Notes under the pieces: model-generated
Told to the model about the DNA's origin: nothing
The model's input: the letters and a program-made list of their open reading frames with translations, nothing else
Database searches by the model: none
Position numbers and translations under genes: made by a program
Origin: an uncultured Spirochaetales bacterium
GTDB lineage: Bacteria; Spirochaetota; Spirochaetia; Sphaerochaetales; Sphaerochaetaceae
Length of the DNA: 56,781 nt
Direction of reading: 5' to 3'
Assembly (NCBI GenBank): GCA_949295125.1
Contig: CASFJV010000042.1
Coordinates: 1 to 56,781, forward strand
Shown: positions 52,190-56,781 of the stretch, piece after piece
Position numbering within the stretch: the stretch's first letter is position 1
How the letters are laid out: each line of letters opens with the position of its first letter

Positions 52190-53335
52190 ATGAAATACAG
52201 GAAACTTGGAAACACAGGATTGATGGTCAGTGAGATAGGATTTGGCGGCGAGTGGATGGAAAGGCACATAGAGAAAGAAGTGATAGAAGTAATCCATCAT
52301 GCAGAAGAGAAAGGGATAAACATCATCGACTGCTGGATGAGCGAGCCAAATGTCAGGTCAAACATAGGAAAGGGCATAAAAGGGAACCGGAAGCATTGGA
52401 TCATCCAGGGCCACCTTGGATCCACATGGCAGAATGGGCAGTATGTAAGAACAAGGGAACTAAACATTGTAAAGGCGGCTTTTGAAGACCTTTTAGAAAG
52501 GCTTGGAACAGATTACATAGATCTAGGAATGATACACTATGTGGATGATGAGAAAGAATATGGGAAGGCGCTTAACGGCGAATTCTATGATTACGTAACA
52601 AGCCTCAGGGATAAAGGTGCAATCAGGCATATTGGAATGAGCACCCATAACCCTGCAATAGCCAGGAAGGCAGCTGAGTCCGGGAAGATTGAGATGCTTC
52701 TTTTCAGCATTAATCCAGCATTCGATATCCAGCCTGCATCCGAGGATCTGAACGATTATTTCAAGGATGACTTTGACAGCTCACTTGGCGGCATAACAGA
52801 AGAAAGATCTGAGCTTTACAGGATCTGCGAGAAAAACGGAATCGGCATCACTGTAATGAAGGGATTTGCCGGTGGAAGGCTGTTCAGGGCAGAAACATCA
52901 CCTTTCAAGGCAGCCCTTACCCCGCTGCAATGCATTCACTACGCGCTTACACGCCCGGCAGTATCATCAATACTGATAGGGTATGACACCATTGAACAGG
53001 TCGATGAGGCAGTCAGGTATGAAATTGCTGAGGAATGCGAAAAAGATTATGCATCCGTTCTGGCAAATGCACCAAAGCATGCATATTCCGGAGACTGCAC
53101 ATACTGCGGCCACTGCGCACCATGCCCAAAGAAGATAGATATTGCCATGGTCAACAAGCTGTATGACCTTGCCCTTATGCAAAAGAGTGTTCCCCTCAGC
53201 CTGAAAGAGCATTACAGAAACCTGAGTGCAAGCGGGAAAGACTGCATTGAATGCCATCAGTGCGAATCAAGATGCCCCTTCAAAGTGAAGATAGCCAGCA
53301 GGATGAAAGAGGCAGATAAGCTCTTTTCTTCATAG
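52190..53335 (+). CDS. Aldo/keto reductase with C-terminal 2x[4Fe-4S] domain
   Basis: A 381-residue fusion: an AKR barrel (1-280) beginning YRKLGNTGLMVSEIGFGGEW, and a C-terminal ferredoxin-like domain with CTYCGHCAPCPKKID and CIECHQCESRCPF, enough for two [4Fe-4S] clusters. The catalytic Tyr of ordinary AKRs (DTAxxYGxSE) is absent: the region reads IIDCWMSEPNVRS. The usual catalytic Lys strand reads WIIQGHLGS. It belongs to a subgroup with IQGHLG, so redox chemistry other than simple carbonyl reduction is likely. Divergent from merR, 94 nt apart. Confidence 0.88.
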   Translation: MKYRKLGNTGLMVSEIGFGGEWMERHIEKEVIEVIHHAEEKGINIIDCWMSEPNVRSNIGKGIKGNRKHWIIQGHLGSTWQNGQYVRTRELNIVKAAFEDLLERLGTDYIDLGMIHYVDDEKEYGKALNGEFYDYVTSLRDKGAIRHIGMSTHNPAIARKAAESGKIEMLLFSINPAFDIQPASEDLNDYFKDDFDSSLGGITEERSELYRICEKNGIGITVMKGFAGGRLFRAETSPFKAALTPLQCIHYALTRPAVSSILIGYDTIEQVDEAVRYEIAEECEKDYASVLANAPKHAYSGDCTYCGHCAPCPKKIDIAMVNKLYDLALMQKSVPLSLKEHYRNLSASGKDCIECHQCESRCPFKVKIASRMKEADKLFSS

Positions 53336-53370
53336 AGGAAAGAGCCCAAGCAACTGCAGGGCAATGCTGG

Positions 53371-55236
53371 CTAGTCAAATTTCCTGTCATAAAGCAGAGC
53401 TGCAATAAGAACTACAAATACGCTTCCGGCATTATGCCATAAAGCGCCAGTAGTAGGCGTCAGCACGCCAAGAAGAGAGAGGACAATCGCAGCGGCATTT
53501 ATGGCCAGCGAAAGGGTGATGCTCAGCTTGATAGTGTTCACAGTTGCATTGGAAAGCCTTTTGAGATATGGGATTTTCGAGATATCATCACTCATGAGGG
53601 CAATGTCCGCTGCCTCTACTGCAATATCACTGCCCATTGCTCCCATAGCAATGCCGACATCAGCAGTCTTGAGCCCTGGCGCGTCGTTTACCCCATCTCC
53701 TACCATGGCAACAGTGCTGCCAGCATTCCTGAGAGCCATTATGGCTTCCACTTTCTCTTCTGGAAGCAGGTCTGAGCGTATCTCCCTTATTCCCATGATA
53801 CTTGCAGCATATGATGCCGCATTCCTGTTGTCCCCGGTCAGGAGTACTGCCTTCACATCCAGCTTTTCCAGTTTCTCAAGCATCTCTTTTGCCCCATCCC
53901 GAACTTCATCAGAAAAACCGATAATACCTCTAAGGGTGCCGTCAAAGGCGACCATTATCATGGCCTTCCCTTCATTTCCAAGCCTTTCTGCATATACTGA
54001 TGATTCTGCTGTGTTAACGCCATATTCTTCCATCATGGCATTATTTCCGCAGAGCACTTCCCTTTCCTCAATGATTGCCCTTATTCCACGCCCGGCAGAC
54101 ATGTAAAATGCTTCCGGTTCCATTATTTCAATTTCCTGCCTTGATGCATATTCCATAAGTGCCCTGGCAAGTGGATGCTCACTCTTCCTTTCAGCTGAAC
54201 AGGCAAGGCAAAGCAAGCCCTCCCGGCTGATATTTCCATCAAGGACCATCACATCTGACACCTCAGGCTTGCCATAGGTAAGTGTTCCAGTCTTATCAAA
54301 GGCAATGGTATCAACTTTGCCCATTTTCTCAAGTGACTCACCGGACTTTATGATTATTCCTTTTCTTGTAGCCTGGCCTATTGCTGCCATGATCGCAGTC
54401 GGTGTTGCAAGAACCAGGGCACAGGGACAGAATACAACCAGGACAGTAACGCCGCGTACGATGTTCCCTGTAACAAGGTACGTGATAAGGGCTATCATAA
54501 GCGCAACAGGAACCAATATGCTTGCCCATCTGTCAGCGATGCGGGCAATTGGTGCTTTCTTATCCTCTGCTTCCTGGACAAGCCTTATCAGATTCTCAAT
54601 CGAACTATCCTTTCCAACTTTTACGGCTTTAACATCGATTGAGCCATACATGTTCATTGTTCCCGAGAAGACTTCATCCCCCACATCCTTATCTGCTGGA
54701 ATGGATTCCCCGGTCATTATCTTCTGGTCTATCGATGTGTTTCCTTTTATTATCACGCCATCGACAGGAATGCTCTCCCCTGGAAGTATCCTTATAATGT
54801 CCCCGGACCTGACAGATTCCAGCGGAGATATCACCTCTTTGCCGTCTCTTATTATCCTGGCTTCTTTGGGAACAAGGCTGATAAGGTTCTTAAGCCCTTT
54901 TCTGGCTCTTTCTGTCGTCTTGTCTTCCAGAATGGCCCCGAGAGCCATTATGAAAGCAACCTCACCAGCAGCAAAAAGATCTCCTATGAGGATAGCTGCT
55001 ATCATGGCAACAGATATCAGAAGTGCAGATGATATCTTTGCTATCCCCTTATTATGCATTACTCTCCATAAAGCAAGATAGAGAAGAGGAATTCCTGAGA
55101 TCAGGACAGACACCCATGCCGGATCTATCAGCAGGCTTATTCCATTTATGGAGAGGATAAAACTCAGGATCAGGAATACTCCTGCAACAGCTGTCATTGC
55201 AATTCCAGAAAGGAAATCATTTATCTTTTTAAGCAT
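53371..55236 (-). CDS. P1B-type metal-transporting ATPase
   Basis: A 621-residue heavy-metal P-type ATPase without N-terminal metal-binding domain. Motifs: MTGES, VFCPCALVLATP (CPC site), FDKTGTLTYG (phosphorylated Asp), SEHPLA, and VGDGVNDAPGLK. The last membrane segment contains LWHNAGSVFVVL. The HNxGS motif there recalls the CtpC-like manganese/zinc group and differs from the upstream Zn/Cd ATPase (FADVGVMV), so a different metal is likely. GGAG precedes the ATG at 55236; the longer frame runs into the operator region. Controlled by the divergent TetR gene, judging from the palindrome at 55249-55267. Confidence 0.92.
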   Translation of the reverse strand: MLKKINDFLSGIAMTAVAGVFLILSFILSINGISLLIDPAWVSVLISGIPLLYLALWRVMHNKGIAKISSALLISVAMIAAILIGDLFAAGEVAFIMALGAILEDKTTERARKGLKNLISLVPKEARIIRDGKEVISPLESVRSGDIIRILPGESIPVDGVIIKGNTSIDQKIMTGESIPADKDVGDEVFSGTMNMYGSIDVKAVKVGKDSSIENLIRLVQEAEDKKAPIARIADRWASILVPVALMIALITYLVTGNIVRGVTVLVVFCPCALVLATPTAIMAAIGQATRKGIIIKSGESLEKMGKVDTIAFDKTGTLTYGKPEVSDVMVLDGNISREGLLCLACSAERKSEHPLARALMEYASRQEIEIMEPEAFYMSAGRGIRAIIEEREVLCGNNAMMEEYGVNTAESSVYAERLGNEGKAMIMVAFDGTLRGIIGFSDEVRDGAKEMLEKLEKLDVKAVLLTGDNRNAASYAASIMGIREIRSDLLPEEKVEAIMALRNAGSTVAMVGDGVNDAPGLKTADVGIAMGAMGSDIAVEAADIALMSDDISKIPYLKRLSNATVNTIKLSITLSLAINAAAIVLSLLGVLTPTTGALWHNAGSVFVVLIAALLYDRKFD

Positions 55237-55248
55237 ATTCACTCCATT

Positions 55249-55267
55249 ACAGAACATTTTGTTCTGT
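55249..55267. promoter_or_regulatory. TetR-type operator between ATPase and tetR genes
   Basis: ACAGAACA-TTT-TGTTCTGT is a perfect 8-3-8 inverted repeat. On the minus strand it starts 5 bp past the ATPase -10 box, covering the transcription start. On the plus strand it overlaps the probable -35 of the tetR gene (18 bp before TATAAT at 55286-55291). One site could thus repress both genes. Confidence 0.7.
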
Positions 55268-55271
55268 TTCT

Positions 55272-55300
55272 TATATAGCATGCTGTATAATGCATGTGAA
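55272..55300 (-). promoter_or_regulatory. Promoter of the P1B-ATPase gene
   Basis: On the minus strand TTCACA (55300-55295), exactly 17 bp, TATATA (55277-55272). Followed directly by the ACAGAACA...TGTTCTGT palindrome. Confidence 0.7.
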
Positions 55301-55324
55301 TAGTCAGTTTTACCTGACCATATC

Positions 55325-55338
55325 TTACCGTACAGTAA
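55325..55338. promoter_or_regulatory. Second dyad in the tetR leader
   Basis: TTACCGTACAGTAA is palindromic except for one base pair. It lies 20 bp before the tetR ATG. It could be a second regulator site; its sequence is unrelated to the ACAGAACA palindrome. Confidence 0.4.
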
Positions 55339-55357
55339 AAAGGATTTGTTCATTATC

Positions 55358-55897
55358 ATGGATAGACGGCAAAGAAAAAGCAGGAAGGCGATATATGATG
55401 CATTCCTGATCCTGCTTGAGAAAAAAAGCTATTCAAGAATTACAGTGCAGGAGATCATAGACAAAGCCGATGTGGGAAGAACAACATTCTATGCCCATTT
55501 CCCTACAAAAGATGATCTTCTTTCTTCCCTTAGTGAAGAGATGTTCAGCCATGTTTTCGCAACTGCATTCACCAGAGAGGACAACAGCATAGAAAAACTG
55601 ATTGCACATATCTTTTTCCATGTGCGCGATACTAAGATTGAAATCGTACTTAAAAAAGACAGCTCAGAACTGTTTATAAGCTATTTCAGGCAGAGCCTGC
55701 AGATCCTGCTGAGCAAATACATCGATGGCAATGATCCGCGCCTTCCCTCTGGCTATCTGATAGCAGCGCTCTCCAGCGGAATCATTTCGACAATAGAATG
55801 GTGGCTGTCGAATGAACCTGGAATAAGCGCAGATGACATGGCCTCATACTTCATAAAGTCATACAGCATCCTGTATTCTGCCATCAGATCCAGATGA
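55358..55897 (+). CDS. TetR/AcrR-family regulator
   Basis: A 179-residue regulator. The HTH spans about residues 5-50 (ILLEKKSYSRITVQEIIDKA and VGRTTFYAHFPTKDDLL), followed by an all-helical ligand domain. This form (RKAIYDAFLILLEKKSYSRI) is the YfiR/DhaS-like group. The ATG at 55358 is used; the in-frame TTG at 55346 is an alternative, and the Shine-Dalgarno is poor. Divergent from the metal ATPase, which it probably represses; the inducer may be a metal or a small molecule. Confidence 0.9.
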   Translation: MDRRQRKSRKAIYDAFLILLEKKSYSRITVQEIIDKADVGRTTFYAHFPTKDDLLSSLSEEMFSHVFATAFTREDNSIEKLIAHIFFHVRDTKIEIVLKKDSSELFISYFRQSLQILLSKYIDGNDPRLPSGYLIAALSSGIISTIEWWLSNEPGISADDMASYFIKSYSILYSAIRSR

Positions 55898-55940
55898 AAA
55901 AGAGCAGGTACAGCCTAAGAGTTTCCAGGCCTGGATAATC

Positions 55941-56423
55941 TCATGTGACTGAAGGAATGCTGATTGAAAGTTCTTTTGCTATTGCGTTTGCAACTATCTG
56001 ATGGTCTTCAGTCTCTTTCAGCCCTGAGAACGTGATAGAGCCAATTGAGATGCCTTCAGAAAGGAGGATAGGAAATGATCCTCCGGATAAGCCATAGCTT
56101 ATGCTGTCCATTCCGCACTCTTCCAGGCTTCTTTCCCTCATTCTGAAATCAAGAGCAGTATGGAGCGAACTCACTGAATACCTGGCAACCAGGTTTGCTT
56201 TCCTTCTTGCCCATTCCTCATTGTTTGATGATGCGCCATCAAGGCACATGGCAAATACAGTGGTTCCATTGACAGCAATCCTGACATAGCCAGCTGCTCC
56301 CATCTTGCTGACAAGCGAAGCGATATCAAGCCCTATTTTCTGAAGCCTGGAAAAGCTTACCCTCTCAAATCTCAGCAGCCTCTCCTGCTCTTTCACAATT
56401 TCAAGCATTTCATATTTTTCCAT
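55941..56423 (-). CDS. UPF0303/heme-degrading-domain (GlcG-HbpS-like) protein
   Basis: A 160-residue protein of the UPF0303/DUF336 group: EEWARRKANLVARYSVSSLH and YGLSGGSFPILLSEG are family features (LxGGGxPI form, here SGGSFPI). Members are compared with HbpS heme-binding and GlcG proteins, but a firm function is lacking. The start at 56423 has AGGAGAA upstream. It lies between the tetR gene and a sugar-binding protein gene and may belong to the downstream side of that operon, though 111 nt separate them. Confidence 0.82.
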   Translation of the reverse strand: MEKYEMLEIVKEQERLLRFERVSFSRLQKIGLDIASLVSKMGAAGYVRIAVNGTTVFAMCLDGASSNNEEWARRKANLVARYSVSSLHTALDFRMRERSLEECGMDSISYGLSGGSFPILLSEGISIGSITFSGLKETEDHQIVANAIAKELSISIPSVT

Positions 56424-56534
56424 ACCTGATTCTCCTAAAAACAAAGATTCATGACGATTATAATACATGAAAAAAGAAATGCTCCACCCTTACTCACTTA
56501 ATGTGAGCATGGATGGAGAATAGGTCTCATCATA

Positions 56535-56781
56535 TCAGGCTTCGCTTGCAATCAGCCTGGCAGGCACATACTGGTTTCCACTCAGCGCTTCTTCTCCGTT
56601 AAGGAGCTTGATTACCTCAGATGCGCATAAGCGGCTCATCCCTTCAAAGTCCTGGGCAAGGGTAGCCTTGAAGTTCGTCCCCTGCTCTATAAGCTGGACT
56701 GCCTGCTCATTCCCGTCAACTCCAACTACGAGCACTTCATCCCTTCCGGCTTCCATTAGTGCCTGCACCGCCCCTATTGCC
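56535..56781 (-). CDS. Sugar-binding protein of an ABC transporter, C-terminal part
   Basis: The last 81 or so residues of a type-1 periplasmic binding protein (ribose/galactose RbsB-like); the rest lies beyond the window. Visible: AIGAVQALMEAGRDEVLVVGVDG, then FKATLAQDFEGMSRLCASEVIKLLNGEE, which matches the hinge and last lobe of RbsB-type proteins (GVDGxxxAxxxI, ATxAQ). A LacI-type regulator is the alternative, but the ending (NQYVPARLIAS) fits a binding protein. Confidence 0.8.
   Translation of the reverse strand, partial: AIGAVQALMEAGRDEVLVVGVDGNEQAVQLIEQGTNFKATLAQDFEGMSRLCASEVIKLLNGEEALSGNQYVPARLIASEA

Noticed and set aside
1..56781. CRISPR arrays, tRNA or rRNA genes
   Set aside because: No regular repeat-spacer arrays and no cloverleaf or rRNA-like sequence were seen; the three 34-bp-spaced repeats are too few and too diverged for CRISPR.

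Overview
The window looks like a chromosomal segment of a spirochaete. The base composition is moderately AT-rich and arginine is mostly encoded by AGG/AGA. Two transport binding proteins have the cysteine-less signal-peptide ends (FAGGAGE, FAGGAEE) often seen in Sphaerochaeta-like spirochaetes. Family-level placement is an inference. I saw no tRNA, rRNA, CRISPR array or intact mobile element; one decayed ISL3-type transposase remnant lies at the left edge.

Layout. 1-850: transposase relic. 862-2979: Zn/Cd-type P-ATPase with a separate HMA metallochaperone and a strong promoter overlapped by a palindrome. 3118-9086: sugar-type oxidoreductase, LacI regulator, UMF1 transporter, exonuclease I, AI-2E transporter. 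9281-14869: housekeeping block prfA-prmC, a bifunctional Rel (p)ppGpp enzyme and a CBS/DRTGG family II pyrophosphatase. 14966-15403: rpiB. 15400-21459: a tightly packed six-gene minus-strand operon (dihydropyrimidinase; HAD-cytidine deaminase fusion; two phospholipase-D/nuclease-superfamily lipoproteins; two small exported proteins), preceded by a LysR regulator. 22535-23502: flavodoxin-family oxidoreductase and a cyclophilin-like lipoprotein. 24180-36107: a glycan-utilisation locus (ABC importer, nucleoside hydrolase-like protein, YesM/YesN two-component system, GH42-like enzyme, GH88, GH43). 36154-40302: KamA-family radical SAM enzyme, AT-rich island with a DUF4143 ATPase, lipoprotein. 40625-41670: lrgA-lrgB. 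41667-49518: GntR regulator, TRAP transporter, HpcH/HpaI aldolase, 5'-nucleotidase, FucO-type dehydrogenase. 49549-53335: FMN reductase, diaminopentanoate dehydrogenase-like protein, MerR regulator, ferredoxin-type aldo/keto reductase. 53371-55897: second P1B ATPase with divergent TetR. 55941-56781: UPF0303 protein and the C-terminal part of a sugar-binding protein that runs off the window.

Functional reading. The six-gene operon has the parts of a surface-to-cytosol nucleic-acid or pyrimidine scavenging system, and is the best candidate here for an undescribed system. The TRAP/aldolase/FucO cluster fits uptake of a deoxy-sugar acid, cleavage to pyruvate plus lactaldehyde, and reduction to propanediol. 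The ABC/YesMN/GH locus appears to share a roughly 20-bp promoter element between its importer operon and its GH43 gene.

Regulatory sequence is unusually readable. About ten genes have a sigma70-like -10 box ending 6-7 nt before the start codon and no Shine-Dalgarno sequence, which predicts leaderless mRNAs. Operator-like palindromes sit at the two metal-ATPase promoters and the TRAP promoter, and a MerR-type 19-bp-spacer promoter precedes the diaminopentanoate dehydrogenase-like gene. All functional assignments come from motif reading and memory of families; no database search was run.
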